Origin: Psychroflexus maritimus
GTDB taxonomy: Bacteria; Bacteroidota; Bacteroidia; Flavobacteriales; Flavobacteriaceae
Reading direction: 5' to 3'
Assembly: GCF_011089875.1 (NCBI RefSeq)
Contig: NZ_JAANAS010000094.1
Span: forward strand, 1-64,000
Length of the DNA: 64,000 nucleotides
Part shown: positions 52,613-60,835 of the stretch, in pieces
How the letters are laid out: each line of letters begins with the position of its first letter
How positions within the stretch are numbered: position 1 is the stretch's first letter
Translations under genes and position numbers: made by a program
Notes under the pieces: generated by a model
What the model was told of the DNA's origin: nothing
The model's database searches: none
The model's input: the letters and a program-made list of their open reading frames with translations, nothing else

Positions 52613-53473
52613 TTAGTAGGCTGATTTAATACTTTTTTTATCAATTGTTACTGCAGGACGATCTGCACCTCCATCTTCTTCAGTCTGATCTATAAAGTCG
52701 AAAACATCATCGTGTGTTGCTTCAAAACTAACATTGTTAGGTAATGTAGCGGAAATTGTGTAAGTTGTCAATCCTGTTTCAAAATCCATACTACTTAAAT
52801 CGAAGTTCAAATCTTCTGGTTGTTCGTCAGGGGTATCTTGGGTATCTTGAGTGGCATCAAAAAGAGCTTGTCCTTCATTTTCAACAAGAACCAAGATAGA
52901 TCCAAAAATAGTCGAAAATTCATTTAAGGAGTTTCCTGGCTCAGTGATAAAGTTAAGCTGAGAAAGACTTACTAATTCATCATTTTCATCAACATTAGCA
53001 GTTACCACTGCCCATTGTCCAACCATTTGCCCCTCTAAATCGAAATCTCCTAGATAAACAAATTGAGAAATACCATTTTCAATAAGCAAAGAATTTTCTT
53101 CTTCCTCTTCTTCTTCCTCTTCTTCTTCTGTTTCATTTACAACAAAACCAACCGAGTTAGATGTCAATTCATCTAAGACCGCAGTAGCTTCAAAGTTCCC
53201 TACTTCTTCGGCTACAAATGTGTTGCTTTCTAAAACATTTCCGTCAACATCTATACTTGCCATTGCAGTAACGTCCTCGCCTTCGTCTGCAATTACGGTA
53301 AAAGTGATTGATTCACCTATTTCAATTTCATTTGCCGAAGCTTCTAAACTAATTTCTGTAAATCCATCCTCACCTCCATTGTCAGGATTATCTGACCCAT
53401 TATCATCATCACTACTACAAGCAGCAAAAAATAGGAAACTGAACATACTTAATAAATAAAATACTTTTTTCAT
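52613..53473 (-). CDS. surface lipoprotein with Ig-like domain and poly-Glu linker
   Basis: The 286-aa product has a signal peptide ending in FFAAC (Cys19) followed by SSDDDNGSD, the acidic surface-export stretch of Bacteroidota lipoproteins. The Ig-like domain (about residues 41-112, IEIGESITFTVIADEGED to LTSNSVGFVV) is homologous to that of the lipoprotein at 15690-16592. It is followed by a run of 11 Glu (53128-53096) and an unrelated acidic C-terminal domain of about 160 residues that I do not recognise. Both proteins therefore share a common anchor-proximal module with variable distal domains. ATG start. Single gene with its own terminator. Function unknown. Confidence 0.75.
   Translation of the reverse strand: MKKVFYLLSMFSFLFFAACSSDDDNGSDNPDNGGEDGFTEISLEASANEIEIGESITFTVIADEGEDVTAMASIDVDGNVLESNTFVAEEVGNFEATAVLDELTSNSVGFVVNETEEEEEEEEEEENSLLIENGISQFVYLGDFDLEGQMVGQWAVVTANVDENDELVSLSQLNFITEPGNSLNEFSTIFGSILVLVENEGQALFDATQDTQDTPDEQPEDLNFDLSSMDFETGLTTYTISATLPNNVSFEATHDDVFDFIDQTEEDGGADRPAVTIDKKSIKSAY
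53096..53128 (-). repeat. trinucleotide repeat encoding 11 consecutive Glu
   Basis: An interrupted GAA/GAG microsatellite inside the surface lipoprotein gene. Length changes by whole units would shorten or lengthen the linker without breaking the frame. Confidence 0.8.
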
Positions 53474-53829
53474 TGTTAATTATTTTAATTTTTGACGAAA
53501 CTATCAAAGGAAAACTAAAGAAAAAAACCTGTGTTAAATTAAGGTTAACAGGATTTATTCAATTTAAATTATTATTTATCAAAATCTAAAATGAATTATT
53601 TTTTTTTAGGTTTATCTGATAAATCTAAAAAATTATGCAATTAAACTTAGTAACACTACTAATTTAATAATTATTTTTACTGCACAATAAGATTAATTAG
53701 TGATTTGGTTTTTGACATTGGTTAAAGGTAGAATTCTAAAAATTAACAACTTGTAAATTAAAAAGCAAGCTTTATTATAAAGTTTTGAAATTATGAAAAC
53801 CATTACTCTTTTAAAAGTTAACTTAGCTT
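53474..53829. other. intergenic region without recognised features
   Basis: About 350 bp of very AT-rich sequence between the lipoprotein start and the murA terminator. I see no reading frame with a credible start, no RNA gene and no clear promoter; the promoter of the lipoprotein gene should lie at its left end but no exact -7 box is visible. Confidence 0.5.
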
Positions 53830-53831
53830 AA

Positions 53832-53870
53832 CAAAAAAAACTACTTCTAATGAAGCAGTTTTTTTTTGTA
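53832..53870 (-). terminator. terminator after murA
   Basis: AAAAACT-A-CTTC and GAAG-C-AGTTTTT form a stem with one mismatch and a TAAT loop, flanked by long A and T runs. It begins about 25 bp past the murA stop codon. Confidence 0.65.
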
Positions 53871-53894
53871 GTTTTTTTTAAAAAGTAATGAAAA

Positions 53895-55208
53895 CTAGCT
53901 AACGCGAGTAATTTTAGCACCAATAGCTTGAAGTCTTTCATCAATATTTTCGTAACCTCGGTCAATTTGTTCAATATTATGAATAGTAGAAATTCCTTTT
54001 GCTGAAAGAGCAGCAATTAGCAAAGAAATTCCCGCTCTAATATCTGGGCTTGTCATTGTAGTAGCTTTTAACTGCGATTGAAAATCGTGGCCAATTACAG
54101 TTGCTCTATGGGGGTCACATAAAATAATTTTTGCTCCCATATCAATTAGTTTATCTACAAAAAACAACCTCGATTCAAACATTTTTTGATGTATAAGCAC
54201 GCTTCCTCTAGCTTGTGTGGCTACTACCAACATTATGCTTAGCAAATCTGGGGTAAAACCAGGCCAAGGCGCGTCGCTAATATTCATAATTGAACCATCT
54301 ATAAAACTTGCTACTTCGTAGCCATCTTTGTGAGCGGGTATATAAATATCATCTCCTTTTCTTTCTAATTGAACACCTAGTTTTCTGAAAGTATTTGGAA
54401 TTACGCCTAAATCGTCCCAACTTACGTCTTTAATGGTAAGTTCGCTTTTAGTCATGGCTGCTAAGCCTATCCAAGAGCCAATTTCGACCATGTCTGGCAA
54501 AACTCTATGCGTGCATCCTCCAAGTGATTTTACACCTACAATTTTGAGTAAATTAGAGCCAATTCCTTGAATATCTGCTCCCATGCTAACCAACATCTTA
54601 CACAATTGTTGCAAGTAAGGCTCACAGGCTGCATTGTAAATTGTTGTTTCTCCTTCAGCAAGAACAGCGGCCATCAATATATTAGCTGTACCAGTAACCG
54701 AGGCTTCTTCTAGCAACATGTATTTCCCTTTTAACCCATTAGGAGCTTCAACGCCATAAAAACGTTCTTCTTTATTGTACCTAAACTTAGCTCCTAAGTT
54801 AATAAAACCTTCAAAGTGAGTATCCAGTCGGCGTCTTCCAATTTTATCTCCTCCTGGTTTTGGGATATAACCTTTACCAAACCTACCTAACAAAGGGCCA
54901 ACAATCATAATTGATCCTCTTAAGCTAGCGCCTTCTTCTTTGAATTTTTCAGATTGAAGATAATCTAGATGTAAGTCGTCTGATTTAAAAGAAAAAGATC
55001 CTTTACCTAACTTTTGAATTTTAACGCCTAAATTTCCAAGTATTTCAATGAGTTTATTAACATCTCTAATATCTGGAATATTATCAATTTTCACTTCTTC
55101 GTTAGTTAGCAATACAGCACATAAAATTTGTAGTGCTTCATTTTTTGCTCCTTGTGGGGTAATATTACCCTTTAAAGCCTGTCCTCCTTCAATTTTAAAT
55201 GTTCCCAT
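53895..55208 (-). CDS. murA: UDP-N-acetylglucosamine 1-carboxyvinyltransferase, Cys-to-Asp active site
   Basis: MurA transfers the enolpyruvyl group of PEP to UDP-GlcNAc, the first committed step of peptidoglycan synthesis. The 437-aa product has the family opening FKIEGGQALKGNITPQGAKN (Lys22 in the KN pair), RGSIMIVGPLLGRFGKG, and YENIDERLQAIGAKI at the C terminus. The active-site loop, GGCTIG in E. coli with Cys115, reads GGDKIG here: Asp121 takes the place of the cysteine. Asp is also found in Mycobacterium and Chlamydia MurA, which are active but insensitive to fosfomycin. The gene follows the DUF4290 gene by 5 bp and has its own terminator. Confidence 0.96.
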   Translation of the reverse strand: MGTFKIEGGQALKGNITPQGAKNEALQILCAVLLTNEEVKIDNIPDIRDVNKLIEILGNLGVKIQKLGKGSFSFKSDDLHLDYLQSEKFKEEGASLRGSIMIVGPLLGRFGKGYIPKPGGDKIGRRRLDTHFEGFINLGAKFRYNKEERFYGVEAPNGLKGKYMLLEEASVTGTANILMAAVLAEGETTIYNAACEPYLQQLCKMLVSMGADIQGIGSNLLKIVGVKSLGGCTHRVLPDMVEIGSWIGLAAMTKSELTIKDVSWDDLGVIPNTFRKLGVQLERKGDDIYIPAHKDGYEVASFIDGSIMNISDAPWPGFTPDLLSIMLVVATQARGSVLIHQKMFESRLFFVDKLIDMGAKIILCDPHRATVIGHDFQSQLKATTMTSPDIRAGISLLIAALSAKGISTIHNIEQIDRGYENIDERLQAIGAKITRVS

Positions 55209-55213
55209 TTAAT

Positions 55214-55858
55214 TTATCTACGTTTACGGTTTCGGTTATTTTTATTACTCTTAGGGTGTTTTTTATGGTTGTTTTGGTGCTTTGCCTTTTTAGTTACCAA
55301 ATCTGAAGCTGCTCTAAGCTCTTTAGCATTTGAATCGATATCAATAGCTCCTCCACTTAATTCTTTAAGGTGTTTAAAAATCACATCATCCTTAACCGCG
55401 TCTCGATTCCAATTCAAGAAACATTTTTTCATGTGATTAGCTATGGCCGTTATTAGGCCATTTTTCTTATCGCCGTCTTCCATCTTTACAGCTTCATCAA
55501 TCATACGTTTGATGTTATTCCCGTAGAATCTGTATTTCGGGTAATTTTGCGGATATTCTAGTGGTTCTGGTCTTGAAAAAATAGCTTCTCTAGTAGGAAT
55601 TGGATAAGGAGAATCAACTTCAAGTTGAAAATCACTTATAATAAATAATTGATCCCATAGTTTATGCTGAAAATCCACCACGTCTCTAAGGTGTGGTGCT
55701 ATATTCCCCATAACATCTATAATTAATTCGGCTATATGATTTCTTTTTTCTCGATTTTCAACAGTAAGTGCATATTCAACCATTTTTTGAACATTTCTTC
55801 CATATTCAGGAATATGCAGTTGGTTTCTATTAGAATTGTATTGTAAATAATCTATCAA
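55214..55858 (-). CDS. DUF4290 protein
   Basis: The 214-aa product opens with MIDYLQYNSNRNQLHIPEYG, then IAPHLRDVVDFQHKLWDQLFI and the helical NHMKKCFLNWNRDAV segment, the recognisable DUF4290 family. No enzymatic motif is seen. The last 40 residues are strongly basic (Lys, Arg, His, Asn), suggesting nucleic-acid or membrane contact. It sits 5 bp upstream of murA on the same strand; this order is one I recall from other flavobacteria. The only start in range is a TTG (55858). Role unknown. Confidence 0.75.
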   Translation of the reverse strand: MIDYLQYNSNRNQLHIPEYGRNVQKMVEYALTVENREKRNHIAELIIDVMGNIAPHLRDVVDFQHKLWDQLFIISDFQLEVDSPYPIPTREAIFSRPEPLEYPQNYPKYRFYGNNIKRMIDEAVKMEDGDKKNGLITAIANHMKKCFLNWNRDAVKDDVIFKHLKELSGGAIDIDSNAKELRAASDLVTKKAKHQNNHKKHPKSNKNNRNRKRR

Positions 55859-56007
55859 AATATATGTGAATTTGAAGTTGCTCGCAAAATATAAAAAAAT
55901 CTTTTAATAATATGCATTCTTACCTAAAATGAGGAATTTATGTTTGATTAAAGTTTAATTAAAAAAAATAAGCTCCTTAAGTTCTAAAGTACTAGAAAAA
56001 GAAAAAG

Positions 56008-56295
56008 TTATAGAGAAACTACACCCGCTATATTTTCTCCTACATCTTTGTATTTTTGAATGACTTCATCAGGGTTTTTAAGCTTTACATGAATAGAAAT
56101 GCTGGTATATTTTCCTTTAGAAGATTCTTTTGTTTTGATTACCGCTCCTAAGTTGTCAAATAATTCAACTAGCTTTTTTATCTTTGAAGCTTCAGAAGGA
56201 AGAATAAACTTAAAAAGGTAAGGCGCAGGCCAATCTGAAGTAACTTTGAGTTTTTGACGTAAGCTGGCGTAAAATTCATCAGGGTCTTTATGCAT
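56008..56295 (-). CDS. DUF493 (YbeD-like) protein
   Basis: A 95-aa protein read from the ATG at 56295 (MHKDPDEFYASL), with the DUF493/YbeD fold: WPAPYLFKFILPSEASKI, then KYTSISIHVKLKNPDEVIQKYKDV. The family adopts an ACT-like ferredoxin fold of unknown function. The frame extends to a TTG at 56310, but that codon lies within the -7 box, so the ATG is chosen. The gene is divergent from the NTPase-recQ-fmt genes. Confidence 0.8.
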   Translation of the reverse strand: MHKDPDEFYASLRQKLKVTSDWPAPYLFKFILPSEASKIKKLVELFDNLGAVIKTKESSKGKYTSISIHVKLKNPDEVIQKYKDVGENIAGVVSL

Positions 56296-56307
56296 TCTTT
56301 TTTTAGG

Positions 56308-56315
56308 CAAATATA
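56308..56315 (-). promoter_or_regulatory. -7 box of the DUF493 gene
   Basis: On the minus strand TATATTTG matches the consensus and would give a leader of about 8 nt before the ATG at 56295. Confidence 0.5.
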
Positions 56316-56351
56316 AATGAAATTAAGGAATTGAAAACAATCAACAGAAGA

Positions 56352-56885
56352 ATGAATGAAAGTCGATTAAATTTGTTAATTGGTGGACCTGGCACGGGTA
56401 AATCCTCAACACTTGAGGAATTAAAAAAAAGAGGTTACCCTTGTTTTGATGAAATCTCTAGAGAGGTTACTCTTCAAGCACAAAAAGAAGGCATTGACCA
56501 ACTTTTTTTAAAGAAGCCTTTACTGTTTAGTCAGAAGCTTTTAGAAGGCAGGATTTTTCAACATCAAAAAGCAAAATCACTTAATAAAACCTGTTACATT
56601 GATAGAGGTATTCCAGATATTACAGCATATATGGATTTTTTTAATGAATCATACCCTAAAGAATTTACTATAGCCAACCAAAAACACATTTACGATCAAG
56701 TATTTTATTTTCCTATTTGGGAGCATATTTATCAACAAGACAACGAGCGTTATGAAGATCTTGAACAAGCCAAAAAAATTGACCAACAACTTCTTAAGAC
56801 TTACACAGGCTTAGGGTATAGCATTATTGAAGTTCCTAAAACAAGTATCAATGAACGCATAAAATTTATCACACAACATAATTAA
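56352..56885 (+). CDS. AAA_28-type P-loop NTPase (NadR/Ttd14-like)
   Basis: The 177-aa product from the ATG at 56352 has a P-loop GGPGTGKSS directly after the first strand and the family pattern FDEISREVT and IDRGIPDITAYMDFF. AAA_28 proteins resemble the kinase part of NadR; this one may be a nucleotide or nucleoside kinase, but the substrate is not shown. A TTG at 56331 is in frame but adds unconserved residues. Its stop overlaps the recQ start by 1 bp (TAATG), so the two are coupled. Confidence 0.75.
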   Translation: MNESRLNLLIGGPGTGKSSTLEELKKRGYPCFDEISREVTLQAQKEGIDQLFLKKPLLFSQKLLEGRIFQHQKAKSLNKTCYIDRGIPDITAYMDFFNESYPKEFTIANQKHIYDQVFYFPIWEHIYQQDNERYEDLEQAKKIDQQLLKTYTGLGYSIIEVPKTSINERIKFITQHN

Positions 56886-58780
56886 TGTCTCCAAAAGAAG
56901 TAGTAAAAAAATATTGGGGTTATGAAGACTTTAGGCACCCGCAAGACCTTGTTATAGACTCCGTCTTAAAAGGTCGGGATGTGTGTGCCTTTATTCCAAC
57001 TGGCGGAGGAAAATCACTTTGTTTTCAAGTTCCAGCTCTCTGTTTAAAAGGAGTTTGCATAGTTGTAAGTCCGTTAATTGCACTTATGCAAGACCAAGCT
57101 AATGTATTAAAAACTAAAAACATTAAAGCAGAAGTACTTCAAGGTGGGATGAGCAATAGAGAAGTAGAGATTATTTTAGATAATTGTACTTATGGTCAAG
57201 TGAAATTCCTATACTTATCGCCTGAGCGGCTTCAACAGGAGTTAGTGAGAGAGCGAATTAAACAAATGAACGTAAGCCTCTTAGCTATTGATGAAGCCCA
57301 CTGCGTATCACAATGGGGGCATGATTTTAGACCGGCATTTAAAAAAATTTCGGAAATTAGAGATTTATTTACATCACCTGTAAATTGTATTGCGCTAACT
57401 GCTACAGCTACACCACTTGTTCAAAAGGAAATTATTGAATTGTTAGAACTTAGAAGTCCACAAGTAATTAAAGTAAGTGTAGCTAGGAAAAATATAGCGA
57501 TTAAAGTTTCAGAAACATCAGATAAACGGAAAGAACTACTAACTTTTCTTGAAAATTTTAATGGAGCAGGCATCGTTTATGTTAGAAACCGAAAATCAAC
57601 CAAAGACTTAGCTCAGTTTTTAAGCTCGCATGCTATTATAAGTGAGGCTTACCATGGCGGAATGCCTTCACAAAACAGAAAAGAAGTATTAGCTAATTGG
57701 TTAAACGAGAAGACCAAAGTTGTTGTAGCCACCAACGCCTTTGGAATGGGAATTGACAAGCCAAACGTAAGAAAAGTAGTTCACTTCCATCTTCCAGAAA
57801 GTTTAGAGAGCTTTGCTCAAGAAATAGGTAGATGTGGACGTGACGGGCTATATTCGGAAGCCTTGACTGTTTACAATGAAAGTGACATTATACAAATGAA
57901 AAGGCAATTTATTGACGTACTTCCAGAAGTTAATCAAGTAAAAGAAATTTACCGAAAAATAAATGATTATTTTGGCATAGCTTATGGCGAAGGTCCAGGA
58001 AATGTATTCGATTTCAATTTTTACGATTTTTGTAAAAAATATGGCTTCCACACTAACCTAGCCTACAATACACTAGAGCTGTTAGACCGACTAAGTGTGT
58101 TAATGCTACAAAAGAATTTTCAAAAAAAGACAGCAATTAAAATTTTAGTTTCTAGTGGAAAAATTATTCAATTTGTTGAAGACAACCAACGCTATTTTGA
58201 ACTAATTCCAACTATTCTTCGCATCTACAGCGGTGTTTTTGACTATTCAGTCCAGGTTGATTTGGAGTTAATAGCTCACCGAAGTAATTTAAGTAAAAAG
58301 AAAGTAAGCTTCTTACTAAATGAACTTGCGAATCAAAAAATCATCGAAGCTAAGATAAAAAATCAAGACCTGAGTCTTTCCTTTTTAGTTCCTAAAGAAA
58401 ATGAACGAACTATTAATCCGCTTTCAAGAGAAATTAAGGCTTACAAAAAAGGAAAATTAAAACAAGCTAAGGCGGTAATTGGTTTCCTGAAAAACACAAA
58501 TCAATGTAGAAATGTTCAAATCACTAATTATTTTGGAGAAAAAGTCAAAACTGATTGTGGCATGTGCAGCGTATGTTTATCTTCACAACAATTAAGTACG
58601 TTAACTCAAAAACAAGTTTGCGTTAAAATTGTAAATGTTCTAGAAAAAGAGAGCTTAGATTTAAAAAGCTTAGAAAGATCTACACAATTAACCAAAGACC
58701 AATTAATTGATGGATTAAGAAGACTACTTGACCAAAACAAAATTGAAATATCAAGAACTAAAACCTATAAATTAAGATGA
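56885..58780 (+). CDS. recQ: ATP-dependent DNA helicase RecQ
   Basis: RecQ unwinds DNA 3' to 5' in recombination repair. The 631-aa product has all helicase motifs: TGGGKSLCFQ (I), ALTATATP (III), LAIDEAHCVSQWGHDFR (II, DEAH), YHGGMPSQNR and ATNAFGMGIDKPNVR (V), QEIGRCGRDG (VI). The RQC zinc cysteines (NQCRN and DCGMCSVC) are present and the end resembles a winged helix. A complete HRDC domain is not evident, so it is a short RecQ as is common in flavobacteria. It starts within the stop of the NTPase gene and overlaps fmt by 4 bp. Confidence 0.92.
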   Translation: MSPKEVVKKYWGYEDFRHPQDLVIDSVLKGRDVCAFIPTGGGKSLCFQVPALCLKGVCIVVSPLIALMQDQANVLKTKNIKAEVLQGGMSNREVEIILDNCTYGQVKFLYLSPERLQQELVRERIKQMNVSLLAIDEAHCVSQWGHDFRPAFKKISEIRDLFTSPVNCIALTATATPLVQKEIIELLELRSPQVIKVSVARKNIAIKVSETSDKRKELLTFLENFNGAGIVYVRNRKSTKDLAQFLSSHAIISEAYHGGMPSQNRKEVLANWLNEKTKVVVATNAFGMGIDKPNVRKVVHFHLPESLESFAQEIGRCGRDGLYSEALTVYNESDIIQMKRQFIDVLPEVNQVKEIYRKINDYFGIAYGEGPGNVFDFNFYDFCKKYGFHTNLAYNTLELLDRLSVLMLQKNFQKKTAIKILVSSGKIIQFVEDNQRYFELIPTILRIYSGVFDYSVQVDLELIAHRSNLSKKKVSFLLNELANQKIIEAKIKNQDLSLSFLVPKENERTINPLSREIKAYKKGKLKQAKAVIGFLKNTNQCRNVQITNYFGEKVKTDCGMCSVCLSSQQLSTLTQKQVCVKIVNVLEKESLDLKSLERSTQLTKDQLIDGLRRLLDQNKIEISRTKTYKLR

Positions 58781-59730
58781 ATAAATTAAGGATTTGTTTT
58801 ATGGGCACACCAGATTTTGCTGTGTCTATACTTAAAGATATCTTAGCACATAACTACGAAGTTGTTGGAGTAGTTACCGCTACAGACAAACCTGCGGGTA
58901 GAGGAAGAAAACTAAAAGCCTCTGCAGTAAAGGAATTTGCTTTAGAACAAAATCTAAATGTTTACCAACCCACCAATTTAAAGTCAGACCAATTTAAAAT
59001 TGATTTAGAAGCAATGAACCCTAATTTATTAGTAGTGGTTGCTTTTAGAATGTTACCTAAGAAAGTTTGGAGCTTTCCTAAATTTGGCACTTTTAATTTA
59101 CATGCTTCTTTATTACCGAATTATAGAGGAGCAGCACCAATTCATTGGGCTGTAATTAATAATGAAAAACAAACAGGGGTAACCACCTTTTTCTTAGATG
59201 AAAAAATTGATACAGGAGAAATCATCTTATCTAAATCACTTGAAATAAGTCCGTCTGAATCTACAGGCGAAATTTATCTAAAACTTATGAATTTAGGAGG
59301 AAAAGCGGTGGTAGAGACCTTACAAAAAATAGAACAAAAAGGGAGTAATGTAAAAACGACACCTCAAAGTTGCGAAAATGAATTTAAGGAGGCACCAAAA
59401 TTAACTAAGGAAAATACAAAGATAAATTGGCATCAAAATGGTGAAGCTATTTATAATCAAATAAGAGGCTTATCTCCTTTTCCACTTGCTTGGTCTTATT
59501 TAAAAGAAGAAAAGAAACAACTTGTATGCAAGTTTTACGCATCAGAATTCATAAAAGAAAAACACCGCTTTCCACCTGGAAAAATAATCCTTGAAAATAA
59601 GACAATCAAGATTGCCTGTCTAGATGGGTTTATTATTCCAAAAGAATTAAAGTTAGAAGGGAAAAAGAAAATGAAAGTTAAAGAGCTACTCAATGGGTAC
59701 CAATTTATGGAAACTACCCTATTTCTCTAA
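58777..59730 (+). CDS. fmt: methionyl-tRNA formyltransferase
   Basis: Fmt formylates Met-tRNA so that it can start protein synthesis. The 317-aa product has the N-terminal fold FMGTPDFAV, VTATDKPAGRGRKL, the catalytic HASLLPNYRGAAPIHWA with its His and preceding Asn, and GVTTFFLDEKIDTGEII, followed by the C-terminal OB-like domain. Length is normal. Its ATG overlaps the recQ stop by 4 bp (ATGA), giving a three-gene coupled unit with the NTPase. No def gene is nearby. Confidence 0.94.
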   Translation: MNKLRICFMGTPDFAVSILKDILAHNYEVVGVVTATDKPAGRGRKLKASAVKEFALEQNLNVYQPTNLKSDQFKIDLEAMNPNLLVVVAFRMLPKKVWSFPKFGTFNLHASLLPNYRGAAPIHWAVINNEKQTGVTTFFLDEKIDTGEIILSKSLEISPSESTGEIYLKLMNLGGKAVVETLQKIEQKGSNVKTTPQSCENEFKEAPKLTKENTKINWHQNGEAIYNQIRGLSPFPLAWSYLKEEKKQLVCKFYASEFIKEKHRFPPGKIILENKTIKIACLDGFIIPKELKLEGKKKMKVKELLNGYQFMETTLFL

Positions 59731-59769
59731 GGTGAGCAAAAGATATATTAATTAAAGAAAAGTCAACTA

Positions 59770-59804
59770 AAGTTATTAACAATTAGGCTAAGTTATTAAC
59801 AATT
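59770..59804 (+). promoter_or_regulatory. tandem repeats upstream of the HU gene
   Basis: AAGTTATTAACAATT occurs at 59770-59784 and again at 59790-59804, a 20-bp period or about two helical turns. Each copy contains the palindrome GTTATTAAC. The copies lie about 57-91 bp upstream of the predicted transcription start of the HU gene, a suitable place for a regulator binding as two dimers. Confidence 0.5.
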
Positions 59805-59827
59805 GACGCTAATTCTGTCTCAAAGCC

Positions 59828-59857
59828 TTGCATAGTATGGAATTCCGTATAAATTTG
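59828..59857 (+). promoter_or_regulatory. HU gene promoter
   Basis: TTG (59828-59830), a 19-nt spacer and TAAATTTG (59850-59857) match the Bacteroidota consensus exactly. The predicted start is near 59862, leaving a leader of about 34 nt. Confidence 0.75.
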
Positions 59858-59895
59858 CTGTAAATTAAATAGTTTAACCCTAATAATTTTAAGTT

Positions 59896-60168
59896 ATGAA
59901 CAAAACAAACTTAATTGATGCTATGGCTGAAGATGCTGGCATCTCAAAAGCTGCTGCTAAAAAAGCCCTTGAATCGTTTTTATCAAATGTAGAAGGTTCT
60001 TTAAAGAAAGAAGAGCGCGTATCTTTAGTAGGATTTGGTTCTTGGTCAGTTTCAAGAAGATCAGCTAGAGAAGGTAGAAACCCACAAACTGGTAAAACTA
60101 TCAAAATTGCAGCTAAAAACGTAGTGAAATTTAAAGCAGGTTCAGATTTACAAAAAGCAGTAAACTAA
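59896..60168 (+). CDS. HU-family DNA-binding protein
   Basis: HU bends and compacts DNA as a dimer. The 90-aa product has the N-terminal helical dimer part (NKTNLIDAMAEDAGISKAAAKKA), the beta-arm segment GFGSWSVSRRSAREGRNPQTGKTI and the closing AAKNVVKFKAGSDLQKAV. The RNPQTG arm tip is intact. ATG start with a consensus promoter and a strong terminator, so it is a single-gene unit. IHF is the other possibility, but an IHF-specific signature is not seen. Confidence 0.94.
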   Translation: MNKTNLIDAMAEDAGISKAAAKKALESFLSNVEGSLKKEERVSLVGFGSWSVSRRSAREGRNPQTGKTIKIAAKNVVKFKAGSDLQKAVN

Positions 60169-60194
60169 ACCTTTTTTTATTTCTTAGTTTAATG

Positions 60195-60218
60195 AAAGAC
60201 CCTTTGGGTCTTTTTTTT
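60195..60218 (+). terminator. terminator after the HU gene
   Basis: AAAGACCC (60195-60202), a TTT loop and GGGTCTTT (60206-60213) form an 8-bp stem ending in a T run (60211-60218). It begins 27 bp after the HU stop codon. Confidence 0.85.
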
Positions 60219-60232
60219 ATCTAATATTTTTG
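60203..60232 (+). promoter_or_regulatory. yqgE promoter, overlapping the HU terminator
   Basis: TTTG (60203-60206), an 18-nt spacer and TATTTTTG (60225-60232) match the consensus. The TTTG is formed by the loop and first stem base of the HU terminator. Confidence 0.6.
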
Positions 60233-60265
60233 CAGTGTTATATATTTTATTATTTTTAATAAAAA

Positions 60266-60832
60266 ATGGACATGAAAGTAAACGTACCTAAACAGGGTGT
60301 ATTATTAATTGCGGAACCTTCAATAATTGGAGATTTATCTTTCAATCGGTCTGTAATTCTTTTATCACATCATTCTAAAACAGGTTCAGTTGGATTTATT
60401 CTCAATAAACTTCTTAGTGTAACGCTAAATGAACTTGTACCAGAAATCAAAGTAAACTTCAAAATTTTTAATGGAGGTCCTGTAGAACAGGATAACCTTT
60501 ACTTTATTCATAAAGTACCTGAATTAATACCCAATAGCATTAGAATTGAAGAAGGGATTTTTTGGGGCGGTTCTTTTGAAAAAATAATCACGCTCATTAA
60601 TGAAGAAGAGATCAACGAAGCAGACATCAAATTCTTCTTGGGTTATTCAGGTTGGGACGCCCAACAACTTGAGGATGAACTAGAAAAAGATACTTGGGTC
60701 ATTAATACAGATTTTAATGTAAAAGAAGTAATTTCTTCTCCTGATGCCAATTATTGGAAATCAGAAATAAAAAAACTAGGTGGGGAATACCTTATTTGGT
60801 CTAATGCTCCAGAAAATCCAAATTTAAACTAG
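60266..60832 (+). CDS. YqgE/AlgH-family protein
   Basis: The 188-aa product shows the family landmarks GVLLIAEPSIIGDLSFNRSVILL, GSVGFILNKLL, FNGGPVEQDNLYFIHK and FFLGYSGWDAQQLEDEL. The family has a unique alpha/beta fold and is found across many Gram-negatives; function is unknown. ATG at 60266; a second ATG two codons on is closer to the conserved start. It stands alone behind its own promoter and ends 3 bp before the convergent lipoprotein gene. Confidence 0.88.
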   Translation: MDMKVNVPKQGVLLIAEPSIIGDLSFNRSVILLSHHSKTGSVGFILNKLLSVTLNELVPEIKVNFKIFNGGPVEQDNLYFIHKVPELIPNSIRIEEGIFWGGSFEKIITLINEEEINEADIKFFLGYSGWDAQQLEDELEKDTWVINTDFNVKEVISSPDANYWKSEIKKLGGEYLIWSNAPENPNLN

Positions 60833-60835
60833 TCG

